A DNA stretch of 64,000 nt, from positions 1 through 64,000 of the forward strand of contig KN805460.1 in NCBI GenBank assembly GCA_000818945.1, read 5' to 3'. Of this stretch, positions 1 through 9,301 are shown one piece after another. A program made the translations under genes and the position numbers. The notes below the pieces were generated by a model. It worked only from the letters and a program-made list of their open reading frames with translations, had not been told where the DNA came from and did no database searches. Position 1 is the stretch's first letter. Every line of letters begins with the position of its first letter. The DNA comes from Schizochytrium sp. CCTCC M209059. Taxonomy: Eukaryota; Sar; Bigyra; Thraustochytrida; Thraustochytriidae.

Positions 1-772
1 GCCCCCGCCTCGCGCGCACGTACCTGGTTGGCTCCTGGTTGGCTGTTTATGCGGCGCCGCCGCTCGGCCGCCTGCTTGCGCGCCGCCTTTGGCAGGCCGC
101 GCCGATCGCGCACTTGCGCCGCCGCTTTCTCCACTTGCGCCGCCGCTTTAGCCACTTGCGGCCCCCGCCTCGCGCACTTGCGCGCCGCCGCGCCGGCGTG
201 GCCGCCCCTTTGCCCCACTTGCCCGGGCCGCGCGAAGTCCGGTATGGCGCGCGCCCAAGTGCGGAATCGGCGCGATAGAGTGCTTGCGCGCAGCCGCACA
301 TGGCGGAGAGGGGGGGAAGCGAGATAGGGGTAGGGTTATGTATGTACGGCGCGGAGAGGCGCCGAAAAAAAGGTTTGAGAAAGGGGTTGTGCAAAAGGGA
401 AGGGGAAGCAAGGGAACATGTTAACAAGTTCCGAGCCGAGCGAGGAGGGAAAGGGAAGGGGTGACATTCTTTCCTCGTCTCGTTGTCTCAATACGTCGGT
501 GGTTCATTCGTAAGGACAGGGAAAAAATGAGTGATTTGATTCGAAGATTTCGAAAAAAAAAACACACAACGAAGTCTTTTTCTTATCATCAAGAAGTGTG
601 TTAAATCTGTAAACTAGGCCTACGTGAAAGTCCAGAAAGATCTCAAACAAAGGATAAACCCTAGGTTTTTGATCTTTTGACATTCGTGATGAAAAGGAGG
701 AAACAGAAAAGAAAAAAGAAATTAGAAAGAAATGCATGTGGATATAGACCATCTGATCGAAAAAAATGTTGC
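1..772. repeat. GC-rich degenerate minisatellite plus 3' flank of the SDR gene
   Basis: Positions about 100-240 hold degenerate tandem copies of a CACTTGCGCCGCCGC-type unit separated by short pyrimidine or GC spacers. A related motif recurs near 51683-51760. Reading frames crossing it are Arg/Ala-rich in several frames on both strands, as expected of repeat DNA and not of a gene. From about 330 to 772 the DNA becomes AT-rich and probably holds the 3' untranslated region of the minus-strand SDR gene. It includes the palindrome TAGGCCTA at 615-622. I see no gene here. Confidence 0.6.
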
Positions 773-1606
773 TTAGAGACTCGAAGTGGTGTGCGCGCCG
801 TCGACAAGGAGCTCAGCGCCAGTCATAAATGAGGAGGCATCGCTGGCCAGCAAAAGCATGACGCCATCAAGCTCCTCGAGAAGACCAAGACGTGCCATAG
901 GAACATGCTTCTTCAAAAAAGCGTCGCCCTTGGGCGAGTCGTAGTAATCCTGCGTGAGCTCAGTGCGAAAGAATCCAGGGTGCACAGAGTTCACGCGAAC
1001 GCCTTCGCCGAGAACCTCAATAGCCATGGCCTTGGTCATTTGCGTTAAGGCTGCTTTGCTGATCGAGTATACCGCGTGGCCATGGCCCACGCGCTTTCCG
1101 TAAATGGACGAGATATTGATGATGCTACTATTCCGCTGCCCTGCCGCCTTGAGCCGTTTCACGGCTTCCTGGGCCACAAAGAAACACGCACGCGTGTTGA
1201 CGTCCATTGTCATGTTGTAAGATTCTTCCGTTTCGTCAAGTACGCGTACAACGGGCCCAATGCCGGCGTTGTTGACAATCACATCAAAGCACCTTCCAGT
1301 CTTCTTCTCCGCCTCGTCAAAGGCGCGAGGAATGTCTTCCATCTTGGACACGTCGCACTGGACGGAAGCAATATTGATATCGGGATAAGACTGCCTGAGA
1401 TCGGCGGCCAGGTCTTCGAGGCGATCAGTACGCCGCGCCAGAAGTGCGAAGACGCGGCATCCGGCCTCGGCGTACATTTTCGCAAAGTGCTCGCCAAAGC
1501 CGCTCGACGCGCCGGTGATGAGAATTGCCTTGTTTGTCACATCAAACTTCTTACTCAGGAACTCCGCGCCGGGATGGCTCTTGCTCGTGCTTTGGTTCCC
1601 TGCCAT
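773..1606 (-). CDS. Short-chain dehydrogenase/reductase (SDR family)
   Basis: The 277-residue protein has the length and motifs of a classical SDR oxidoreductase. The Rossmann nucleotide-binding motif TGASSGFG lies near residue 32, NNAG near residue 112, and the catalytic Ser-Tyr-Lys set includes the YSISK pentapeptide (YxxxK). The sequence HPGFFRTEL follows in the usual place. These enzymes reduce or oxidise carbonyls or alcohols with NAD(P)(H); the substrate cannot be read from the sequence. There is no obvious signal peptide or membrane segment, so it is probably cytosolic. The ATG at 1606 is directly preceded (upstream on the minus strand) by an ATCTTG hexanucleotide repeat. The gene is divergent from MSH4 across about 800 bp. 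Confidence 0.9.
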   Translation of the reverse strand: MAGNQSTSKSHPGAEFLSKKFDVTNKAILITGASSGFGEHFAKMYAEAGCRVFALLARRTDRLEDLAADLRQSYPDINIASVQCDVSKMEDIPRAFDEAEKKTGRCFDVIVNNAGIGPVVRVLDETEESYNMTMDVNTRACFFVAQEAVKRLKAAGQRNSSIINISSIYGKRVGHGHAVYSISKAALTQMTKAMAIEVLGEGVRVNSVHPGFFRTELTQDYYDSPKGDAFLKKHVPMARLGLLEELDGVMLLLASDASSFMTGAELLVDGAHTTSSL

Positions 1607-1636
1607 CTTGATCTTGATCTTGATCTTGATCTTGGT
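1605..1636. repeat. (ATCTTG)n hexanucleotide microsatellite
   Basis: Five to six copies of ATCTTG, the last with one substitution, abut the start codon of the SDR gene and so lie in its 5' untranslated region. Confidence 0.9.
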
Positions 1637-2403
1637 CTTGCTCGGCTCGACTCACTGTCCGGCGCGATGCGAACTCCTCGCGTTCAGGCTCGTTCGCCTC
1701 GTGCGGTCGCGCTCGTCCGACGAGACCTGGTCGGCCTTGGATTCTTTCCTGTCCTACTCCCTGTGTTCACGTTGCTCTCCCAGACAAGCGCGACGGCGTC
1801 TGGTCTGCACGATTGTCAGATTGCTGCTCAAGTTCTGCGTCGTCTCAAGATGATACTGACGATTCGTCCGACCCGCCCGCGAGCGACGCTGTAGCGCTCG
1901 CTCGTTGTCGCCATGTCGATGGCGTGGTTTGTGATGAGATGGTGGTCGGTATGTGATGGATGCATGCGTGTAAGAGAAAACGTAACGAGCGCGTGTAAGA
2001 TCACCGAATGCCGCACGAGACCATGTAGAAGATGCTATGGCTTTCGATTGTGACAAAGGACCTTTTTTCCACTTTTTTTTTCCCATTCTTTCATATTTTA
2101 TGACTCATCCGAAGCCTACGAGCCGTCGGTGCGTAGCGCATATGGATGGATAGACTTCAGTCTCGTCACCGTGTGATGCTTTGCTCCCTTTCGTCGGAGA
2201 CTTTTGAAACCCGAAATCTGGTTTTGGACGTGTCGCCTCCCAAGTAAGTAGATGAATCGACTTGTCTTCGTGTTGTTTCCAAAGGGAGCCTCGGTTCAAA
2301 ATTTCAAATTCAAACCCGAAAGCATCATTGCACTGAACCGGAGCATCATCGCACAGCGAAAGAACCATTGCACAAGGACAAAAGGACAAGAAGAGAAGCG
2401 AGC
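1607..2403. other. Divergent intergenic region, SDR / MSH4
   Basis: This 797-bp stretch separates two divergent start codons and should contain both promoters. Apart from the ATCTTG microsatellite I recognise no clear promoter element or gene. Short open frames here lack any protein-like pattern. Confidence 0.5.
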
Positions 2404-4956
2404 ATGACACAGGTGATCGCAGCGGCCATCGGCAACAAGAGTGGCGAGGTGGGCCTCGCTTGGATCAACCTCGGCAACCCAATCTTGCACCTTTGCCAAG
2501 TTCGAGATGGAAAGCTGTACGAGGCCACTCGCGCCACGCTCGTAGGCTGCAAGGCTTGCGAGGTCATCTTTCCTGCCACACACGTGGAAAGTGCGCTCTA
2601 TGAGGCACTTGTGCGCGACAATGCGAGTCCTTGGCATGTGGAGACGAGACCTCGTCGAGTCTTCTCTGAAGACCATGGACTCGACAAAATTCGAGCGCTC
2701 AGCTCCGTGGACCTCGACCTCCGCGAGCTAGACCGCCGCTACCTCTGCAGGGGTGCCGCAGCCGCTCTGCTGGGCTTTGTCGAGCTCACGCAGAACGCAC
2801 GATTTGCAGAGGGATCGCTTCGCGTCCGTATCGATGACGACGACCGATCTCGCATGACCCTCGATAATGTCACGGTAAGCATTCTCGAGCTCCTTGAGGA
2901 CCGACGCGCCGTGCTTAGCCAACATCGCCAGCCCGTAGCCTCACGCAAGGCTGTCGTGGATTTTCTCGATTTTACCGTCACTGCGCCAGGCGCTAGAAGA
3001 TTGCGTGCCGAGCTCGTCGCGCCTCCATGCGAACATGCCGTCGTTACGGCGCGCCAAGGCCTCGTTCAAGAGCTGCTCGATGCTTCTTCGCTCCGCGACC
3101 TCTTGACACATCATCTTGCGGGCCTCCACGACATGGATCAGCTTACCTCGCACTATGCGGCTCGCCCCAAGCAATTCACTCTCGTCACGCTTAAGCGCGA
3201 AGCGGACAACACCATTCGCTTATTGGAAAACCTTCGCGGTCTTCTTGCTCTCGAGGCTGATTTCGCTGATCGTTTCGCCTCGCGTCTCGGCAAGACGCTC
3301 ATTGCGTCCATCACAAGCACGCGTCCGCTGCTCATGGATCTCGAGCGAGCGCTGACCAAGCGGCTACAAGCTGAAGTTAGTTTCCAACGAAGCCCCGAGG
3401 AGCAACGCATCGAGGTTGTCTACTGCGTCGTCACGGGTCTCGATGGTGTCCTTGACGTTGCGCGGCAAACATATGCGGAGAAAATCGCACAAATGAAGCA
3501 GTACGTGACACAGCTCAACACGCAGCATGAAGACCTCGAGGCTTGTCTTTGGTTCTCTGTCAAGCGTGGCTATCACTTACGCGTCCCTCGCGAACACGCC
3601 ACGCCAGCAAGACTTGGATCGCTTCTCATTCGTCCTGCGTTCCACAAGAAGACTGTCGACTGCACAACCAAGGAGCTCGCCAGTTTGAATCTTAAACAGG
3701 AACAGGCCACGCGCGAAGCGCTCCGCCGCACGGAGCTACACCTCGAAGATTTGCGTTGCAACGTCAAGACCGCTCTTCCGGCGCTCTACGCCATTGCCGA
3801 GGCCGTTGCGCTTCTCGACGTTCTTCAAGGCTTTGCCAACATGGCTGCCCAAACAGAAGTCGTTCGCCCCGTCATTTACGCACTCAACGCGCAAGATCGA
3901 GATCCAGACCTGACGATTGACCAAGGGCGTCACCTGCTCGTGGAAGCGACGCTCGAACGTCAGCGCGAAGCACGCAAAGCTCGAGCGTCCGAGTCTTTGG
4001 TGTCTGAAATCGCGCCCACGTCGAATGCAGCTTCTCCAGCTTCTCTAGCAGGTGCTGCTAATGCAGCGGCAGCGGCAGCAGCAGCAGCAGGTGCTGCTGC
4101 AGCTGCGGCCGTGGAGGTCGACGTTTTCGTGCCAAACGATCTCAGTCTGCAAAAGATGGCACTTGTAACGGGGCCCAATTCTGCCGGAAAGTCGACCTTG
4201 CTCAAGCAAACGGCGCTCATTGTTATTATGGCCCAAGCAGGTGCGTGGGTCCCAGCTCGAGCAGCACGGATTCCGCTTGTGGAGCGTATCCTCACGCGCA
4301 TTGGAACGGAAGATAACCTCGAGGCCAACGCGTCTACATTTAGCCTCGAAATGACCGAGTTAGCGCACATCTTACGGACTTCTTCCGGGACCGTGTCCCA
4401 CAAAGCGAAGAACGGCACCTGTCAGCTCGTGCTCATTGACGAGCTCGGTCGCGGAACGAGTTCTCGAGAAGGCCTTGCTCTAGCGTGGGCTGCGTCCGAA
4501 TTTTTGTTGCAGCGTCCACGAACGCTTACGATTTTTGCGACCCATTTCCGCCAGCTTGAAGTGCTTCCTGGAGTTCAAGTTCTTCGGTTCTCCGTTGGCA
4601 TTGACGAGGTCACCCAAGCCCTCGTGCTCAGCCATCTCGTGCATACTAGTCAAGGTGCCTCGCAGGATTCGCGTGCTTCCTCGACAGCTCATGCTTGTGC
4701 TTCTACGCCTGAGACCCCTTGCGACTACGGCATTCGCCTCGCAGAAGCTTGCGGCTTTCCTCAAGCCACCATTGCCGATGCTCGCATCGTGCGAGAGCGT
4801 TTACTGGAGCACCGTGTTTCGCTCGAGGCCAAGAGAGCTGGCCTCGAGGTCTTGCTACGAAATGCGCAGACGATGACTTTGCCTGACCTGCGTGCGGCGC
4901 TGATCCGTCTTCAGACACGCCACCAGACCTTGCCCAGTTTGACTGACTCACATTGA
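2404..4956 (+). CDS. MSH4: MutS homologue MSH4 (meiotic crossover factor)
   Basis: The 850-residue protein matches MSH4. It starts with a GEVGLAWINL segment like the N-terminal region of MSH4 rather than MSH2/3/6, and has no mismatch-recognition domain I. The lever/clamp region spans roughly 190-530. The ATPase has Walker A GPNSAGKSTLLKQ near residue 593, the STFSLEM signature, Walker B LVLIDELGRGTSS, and the FATHF switch. MSH4 pairs with MSH5 to form a sliding clamp that stabilises Holliday-type intermediates in meiosis. An Ala-rich tract (about residues 556-574, GCA/GCT repeats) sits just before the ATPase domain and is probably a species-specific insertion. The ATG at 2404 is chosen because the frame upstream has only a TTG. 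MSH5 is not in the window. Confidence 0.9.
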   Translation: MTQVIAAAIGNKSGEVGLAWINLGNPILHLCQVRDGKLYEATRATLVGCKACEVIFPATHVESALYEALVRDNASPWHVETRPRRVFSEDHGLDKIRALSSVDLDLRELDRRYLCRGAAAALLGFVELTQNARFAEGSLRVRIDDDDRSRMTLDNVTVSILELLEDRRAVLSQHRQPVASRKAVVDFLDFTVTAPGARRLRAELVAPPCEHAVVTARQGLVQELLDASSLRDLLTHHLAGLHDMDQLTSHYAARPKQFTLVTLKREADNTIRLLENLRGLLALEADFADRFASRLGKTLIASITSTRPLLMDLERALTKRLQAEVSFQRSPEEQRIEVVYCVVTGLDGVLDVARQTYAEKIAQMKQYVTQLNTQHEDLEACLWFSVKRGYHLRVPREHATPARLGSLLIRPAFHKKTVDCTTKELASLNLKQEQATREALRRTELHLEDLRCNVKTALPALYAIAEAVALLDVLQGFANMAAQTEVVRPVIYALNAQDRDPDLTIDQGRHLLVEATLERQREARKARASESLVSEIAPTSNAASPASLAGAANAAAAAAAAAGAAAAAAVEVDVFVPNDLSLQKMALVTGPNSAGKSTLLKQTALIVIMAQAGAWVPARAARIPLVERILTRIGTEDNLEANASTFSLEMTELAHILRTSSGTVSHKAKNGTCQLVLIDELGRGTSSREGLALAWAASEFLLQRPRTLTIFATHFRQLEVLPGVQVLRFSVGIDEVTQALVLSHLVHTSQGASQDSRASSTAHACASTPETPCDYGIRLAEACGFPQATIADARIVRERLLEHRVSLEAKRAGLEVLLRNAQTMTLPDLRAALIRLQTRHQTLPSLTDSH

Positions 4957-5202
4957 CTTGATTGTAATTCTCTCTCTCTTTCTCTCTTGAATAGGTGCCG
5001 ATGGCTACGATGCCTATCCGTTGCAGGGAAAAAGTGCAGTGCCGCCACAGTGCAGGGCATCACGGCCAAAGATGGTGGACAAGGCCACCTCTCAAGTTGG
5101 TCGAGCCGCCAAAGGAGCCGCAGAGAGAGCGAGAGAGAGAAAGAGAGAGTGTACGTGCATGCAAGTGCAGACAGAACAGGTGCGCTTGCACTTGCATGCG
5201 CA
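4957..5202 (+). other. Short spacer with CT and GA microsatellites
   Basis: The gap between MSH4 and the LRR gene carries a (CT)n tract at about 4971-4989 and a (GA)n-rich stretch at about 5122-5150. The reading frame stays open but has no ATG before 5203. This is probably the 5' leader of the LRR gene. Confidence 0.5.
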
Positions 5203-6348
5203 ATGGACATCGACGAGCCGCTGGCGCTGGAGCCGCCGAAACAGCGAACGGCCAAGGGCCTCTCGCGCGACGACACTCGACGCGAGCTGCAGTCCCGCGA
5301 TATTCAGCCGCTCGGAATTCTAGCAGAAGATGAAAACGCGCTTCAAGAGGCCTTTGACCGCGAGTTCGTCCAAGATTTGGAGCGCTACAATGCTGCGCAA
5401 CGTGAGCGTGCACAGCGCATCGTCGAAGAGCAGGAAAGACTGCGTGAAGAGCAGCGAAAGCTCGCCAACGAGCGCGAGGATCAGCAACTTGTAACCAAAG
5501 ATGGCAAGCTAAGACTCTTTCTCAAGCTCGCCAAGGAAAATCGCTCTGCCTCCGAGGCGACTTTCATCGGTGGAGCGCCCATGGCTCGTGTCCTTGCAGC
5601 GGCGCTCCCAGGATGCACCTCGCTCATGGCGCTCGACCTTTCGAATGGATCGATCGGAAATGAAGGCGCACGGGCTCTTGGGGCCGCCTTGGCCAGGGAC
5701 GATACTCTCTTGCAACGACTTGAGCTTGCACGCACCTGTGTGGGGCCTGAAGGTCTTGCCGCGCTTGGCATGGGACTCATGGACAACAGCCACCTCATCA
5801 CGCTTGGCCTCGAGGACAATAATCTCACAGACGATGGTCACGACTTTGGTGGCGTCGATGCGCTGAGCGAGGCGCTGCTAGCAAACAGGACATTGACCTG
5901 TCTGAACTTGGCGCGCACAAACCTCGGCCAGCGCGGTGTCGCGGCCCTTGCACGCACAGTGTGCAAGAACGAGACGATTCGATCACTCGATATTGAATTC
6001 AATGGCATGCCCTTGCAAAGTGATGTGGACGTGATCTTGCAAACCCTGGATGAAAACAAGGCGCTTTACCTCGACCGACAGGTGGAGCTTCATGCCGAAC
6101 TACGTGTGCAGCGACAGCAGCAAGCCATAATCGATCTTGAAAAGGCGCGAGAGCAAAAAGTTGTCGAGGAAGAGCTTGCTGCTGAGGCACGCGCGCAGGA
6201 ACGGCACAAGGAGCGCATGCGCAAGTTTTTGCAGGAGCGCGAGCAGCGCGAGAAGGAGCTAGAGGACGCTCGCGAGCGTGCGCATGAGCGCCACGCAATC
6301 TTTGTCGAGACGGAGCTAAACGCCAAGAAAAAGGGCAAGAAAAAGTGA
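5203..6348 (+). CDS. Leucine-rich repeat protein with flanking coiled coils
   Basis: The 381-residue protein has three parts. An N-terminal charged helix (about residues 45-105, Arg/Glu/Gln-rich) comes first. Then about four leucine-rich repeats of the ribonuclease-inhibitor type span about 125-280, with repeating LxxLxLxxxxI/LxxxGAxALxxAL patterns. The C-terminal helix (about 295-381) is strongly basic/acidic and ends in a lysine run. LRR domains of this type bind proteins, and long charged coiled coils on both sides suggest a scaffold, possibly cytoskeletal or flagellar; that is inference. The ATG at 5203 is the first in-frame ATG. The gene converges with the galectin-RRM gene downstream. 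Confidence 0.8.
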   Translation: MDIDEPLALEPPKQRTAKGLSRDDTRRELQSRDIQPLGILAEDENALQEAFDREFVQDLERYNAAQRERAQRIVEEQERLREEQRKLANEREDQQLVTKDGKLRLFLKLAKENRSASEATFIGGAPMARVLAAALPGCTSLMALDLSNGSIGNEGARALGAALARDDTLLQRLELARTCVGPEGLAALGMGLMDNSHLITLGLEDNNLTDDGHDFGGVDALSEALLANRTLTCLNLARTNLGQRGVAALARTVCKNETIRSLDIEFNGMPLQSDVDVILQTLDENKALYLDRQVELHAELRVQRQQQAIIDLEKAREQKVVEEELAAEARAQERHKERMRKFLQEREQREKELEDARERAHERHAIFVETELNAKKKGKKK

Positions 6349-6402
6349 TGATGCGCGACGAAATTTCGAGTCTCCCATTAGCTGTTCAGTCATCTGACCA
6401 GC

Positions 6403-6432
6403 TGGCTGGCTGGCTGGCTGGATGGCTGGATG
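6403..6432. repeat. (GGCT)n / (GGAT)n microsatellite
   Basis: Tandem GGCT units followed by GGAT variants lie in the 199-bp convergent spacer between the LRR gene and the galectin-RRM gene, so they are in one or both 3' untranslated regions. Confidence 0.85.
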
Positions 6433-6547
6433 CCTGGCAGACGGTCCGCAAGAGGTTAGCAAAGAAAAGTAAACAGAAAAAGAAAAAGAGAAATTGTACT
6501 GTTCGTCGTTTTTGTTTTTTGTTTTTTTGGCAAAACGCGACCCATGA

Positions 6548-8308
6548 TCAGCCGTGGTAGCCTGGTCGTTTACGGGCACGAGTGACCGAAAGTGTGAGAC
6601 CAGCCTGTCCAGGCTTGCCGTCGAGAAAGCGAATGGCCTCGGCAACACTTGATTCTTCGCGCAGCGTGACAAAGGCAAAATCCTTGCCTTCGATGACGCG
6701 TATGCGTGGCTGACCATTGTGATCCTTTTCGACGCCGTAATGCTCAAAAAGTCGCAAGAGCTCGTTGAACGCCGAACCCGTGTCTTTGGGAAGCCCCGAA
6801 ACAAAGAGGACCTTTTCCTCGAGCTGTGGCGTGGACCTTGGACGGCGATGACCGCCAGGATGTGGGGGCCCCCGGGAATGAAAACCCGGGCCTCCACCGT
6901 ACCCGCCGCCAGGCCCGCCGGGTCGCGGACCTGACATGCCGCCGGGGCCAGAGGGAAACCTTCTGTTAGGAGAATAGGCTGGTCCACTATGTGAGGGGCT
7001 GCGCATTCGCGCAGGGCGATGGCCCCACCAGACACCATGAATCTTGACATCTTCCTTGTCGCCGTAGTGATCCTCGACGAGTGGGACAATGAGGTATAGC
7101 GAGCGGCCCGGCTGTAGGTAGCGAGGGTCTGCACGGTTTGCAAACGTGTCAAAGTGCCTTCCGTCAAGAAAAATGAGAAATTCCTTGGGCGTAGCAGTGA
7201 TTCGTAATTCGAAGCGCTTGTTTTTCACAATCGGCATGCTCTGTACAGCCCGATCAGCACGGCCCCATTTGCCATGTACAAAGGCGTTCTGTTGGATCTG
7301 CTTCTTGCCCCAGCCGTCGCGAGGATTAAAGTGGTACAGGAAGACGGTATTTGGGTCACTTTCCTTGTACGAGGTGGACGGCGCCAAATTGATGCAAAAG
7401 CGCTCGGAAGCATCCGGGAAGGTACCCCAGATAACAACGGTATTTCCAGACTGAGCACTTTGCGAGTTGCCCGAGCCTTCGGCGGCGTTGGGTTCGTGTT
7501 GGAGGTTTGGAAGTTCGATAACCAGGGGCTCCTTGCTCTCGGTGGAACGCCAGTCCGAAAGCATGAGCACGCCAGCATCGTCATAATGGGTGCTAAGAGC
7601 GGCAATCGATTTGCCACGGTCAAGCTGCGTGGGAGTCCGCGGCTGAGCCCCTCTGTGCGAGAGCATGGGCTGTTGTGGCGGAGATTGTGGGTGCGCGCCG
7701 TCTGCGAGCGGTCCTCCGACGTTGATGCGAGGACGCTTGACGAGACCCGCGACACGGTCAGAATCCGTAAAGGCGTTCCCGCGTCGCTTGCGCTCGTTCT
7801 CTTGCGCGCGTCGAGCGGCTGCGACCTGCTCCATGCGGACCGGCATTTTCAGCACAAGTTTCTTGGAGCGCACGAATTTGTCCAAGAGTCGACGCTCTTG
7901 CTCCGTGAGCTCGTGAATAATCGGTTGATAGCGCTCTGGGACAGAAAGGTTGGAAAAGGTGTCATCGTGTCCGGCTGCCGGTTTTGACTGCGCGGAAGCG
8001 GGCATGTACTTGTCGATTGAATCGTTATCGTCATCGTCGTCGTCATCCTCGCCATGGCTGCCAAGCCCGGCGCCCGCGCTGGCGGCGCTGCCCCTGCCGG
8101 CCAGCCCCGGAGCGGTCTCGAGGCGCTCTGGCTCGTAGTCTCGGTCCTTCTGCTTGCGTTGGTCTGTATTTTCGGCGTCGCCCGTCAACGACTTGTCGGC
8201 GTTCGAATCTCCCTCGTCTTCGTCCTCGCTGCTGCTGCTAATATCGATGTCCACGTTCGACGCCGCCGCCGCGCCGCCGCGCGGCACCTTGATACGGATG
8301 GTCGTCAT
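6548..8308 (-). CDS. Galectin-like domain, RG/G-rich linker and RRM RNA-binding protein
   Basis: The 586-residue protein joins domains not usually seen together. Residues 1-100 are acidic and Ser/Asp-rich. A charged helix follows at about 130-180 with a nuclear-localisation-like KRPR. A galectin-type carbohydrate-recognition domain occupies about 290-428: YHFNPR gives the H-N-R triad, then QQNAF, then WGRADR at the WGxExR position, then FLIFLDGRHFDTFANR. In WGRADR the sugar-contacting Glu of galectins is Ala, next to an Asp. A Gly/Pro/Arg-rich linker (about 436-490) leads to one RRM (about 498-580) with RNP2 LFVSGLP and RNP1 KDFAFVTL. Likely nuclear RNA metabolism. ATG at 8308; the upstream frame has only a GTG. 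Confidence 0.8.
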   Translation of the reverse strand: MTTIRIKVPRGGAAAASNVDIDISSSSEDEDEGDSNADKSLTGDAENTDQRKQKDRDYEPERLETAPGLAGRGSAASAGAGLGSHGEDDDDDDDNDSIDKYMPASAQSKPAAGHDDTFSNLSVPERYQPIIHELTEQERRLLDKFVRSKKLVLKMPVRMEQVAAARRAQENERKRRGNAFTDSDRVAGLVKRPRINVGGPLADGAHPQSPPQQPMLSHRGAQPRTPTQLDRGKSIAALSTHYDDAGVLMLSDWRSTESKEPLVIELPNLQHEPNAAEGSGNSQSAQSGNTVVIWGTFPDASERFCINLAPSTSYKESDPNTVFLYHFNPRDGWGKKQIQQNAFVHGKWGRADRAVQSMPIVKNKRFELRITATPKEFLIFLDGRHFDTFANRADPRYLQPGRSLYLIVPLVEDHYGDKEDVKIHGVWWGHRPARMRSPSHSGPAYSPNRRFPSGPGGMSGPRPGGPGGGYGGGPGFHSRGPPHPGGHRRPRSTPQLEEKVLFVSGLPKDTGSAFNELLRLFEHYGVEKDHNGQPRIRVIEGKDFAFVTLREESSVAEAIRFLDGKPGQAGLTLSVTRARKRPGYHG

Positions 8309-9301
8309 GATATATCGCACGCACCTTGCACCTTTTGCAGCTGTTGCGCGCGAGCGAGAGACCTTTCTCGCTGGCTAGCTCGCTCGCTGGCTTGCTCGCT
8401 CGTTCGCTCTCTGGCTTGGCCGATCAAGCGGCTGACCGGCCGCACGCCGCGCACGAGCAGAGCCTTGTCCGCTTTCGCTCTTTGTTTTTCCCTGCCACTG
8501 TCAGCCTGCCTCTTTACTCTTTGCGGAAAACCTCCTGCTTCTGCTGCTTCCTTCTGCTGATGCTGGCTAGCTCACTAGCTTTCATGGGCGCTACAGGCTT
8601 CTTTGAGCGATAGGGTGCGAGGCGAAAGGCGGATGCGAGGCGACAGGCGAATGCATGCGGATGCCAGGCGATGGCCAAAGGTGATCAGAGGTGATCTCTA
8701 CTTTATTTTCGTGGCATATAAAGTGGAAGACTCTCCTTTCACTCTTGAAGTATAAACGAATTTCTAGATTTCAAGAATCGCCTTGTGAACGAATCGATGG
8801 ATTCTCACATATTTCCCCATCACAAAAAAATATAGCCTTCTTCACAAGTGCAAGAGGCGCTTGGGCTCTGGTCGCCCTTTCTTCTCTTTTTTTTTTTGTG
8901 AAAAAGCAGTTTGAGCAAGTACAAAAGGGAAAAGATGCAAGCTAAACGAGCATAGTACTAGCCCGCTACTAGGCCTACCATTTTTTCTTCATGTTCAAAT
9001 TGAAGATGCTTCGAGAACCGAGCGAGCATGTACGTATACGTACTACAACTTTTCCTTTTGCTTTGTGTTCGGCTTCAACATGCTTACTCCAAGAACCAGC
9101 TTCTCACGTATACGTATACTGTGAATTCCAAGGAGGACAACAAGGAGTCAAGCGACCATATATGAGGTAAATTTAGTCACGAAAAGACGAAAATAGAATT
9201 CCTTCTTTTAGATAAAAGCGAGAGAGTCTAGCTCTCGTCAAAGTTAGGCAATGGCAAAGGAGACGCGGCCAGACTCACAGGATAGCGCGAGCGCTGGACA
9301 A
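8309..9301. other. Intergenic region with tetranucleotide repeats and palindromes
   Basis: Near 8360-8425 there is a degenerate run of GCTCGCTC/GCTTGCTC units in the presumed promoter of the galectin-RRM gene. Further right the DNA is AT-rich. It holds TAGGCCTA (8970-8977) and two related palindromes, GTACGTATACGTAC (9031-9044) and GTATACGTATAC (9108-9119). The last 100 bases are probably the HSP90 3' untranslated region. I see no gene. Confidence 0.55.

Noticed and set aside
28..427. Arg/Ala-rich frames on both strands at the left edge
   Set aside because: Products of the GC-rich minisatellite; several frames are open at once and none looks like a protein.
6316..7167. A 283-residue minus-strand frame overlapping the galectin-RRM gene end
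   Set aside because: Overlaps in another frame of the same strand with a gene that has clear domains. No domain pattern of its own.
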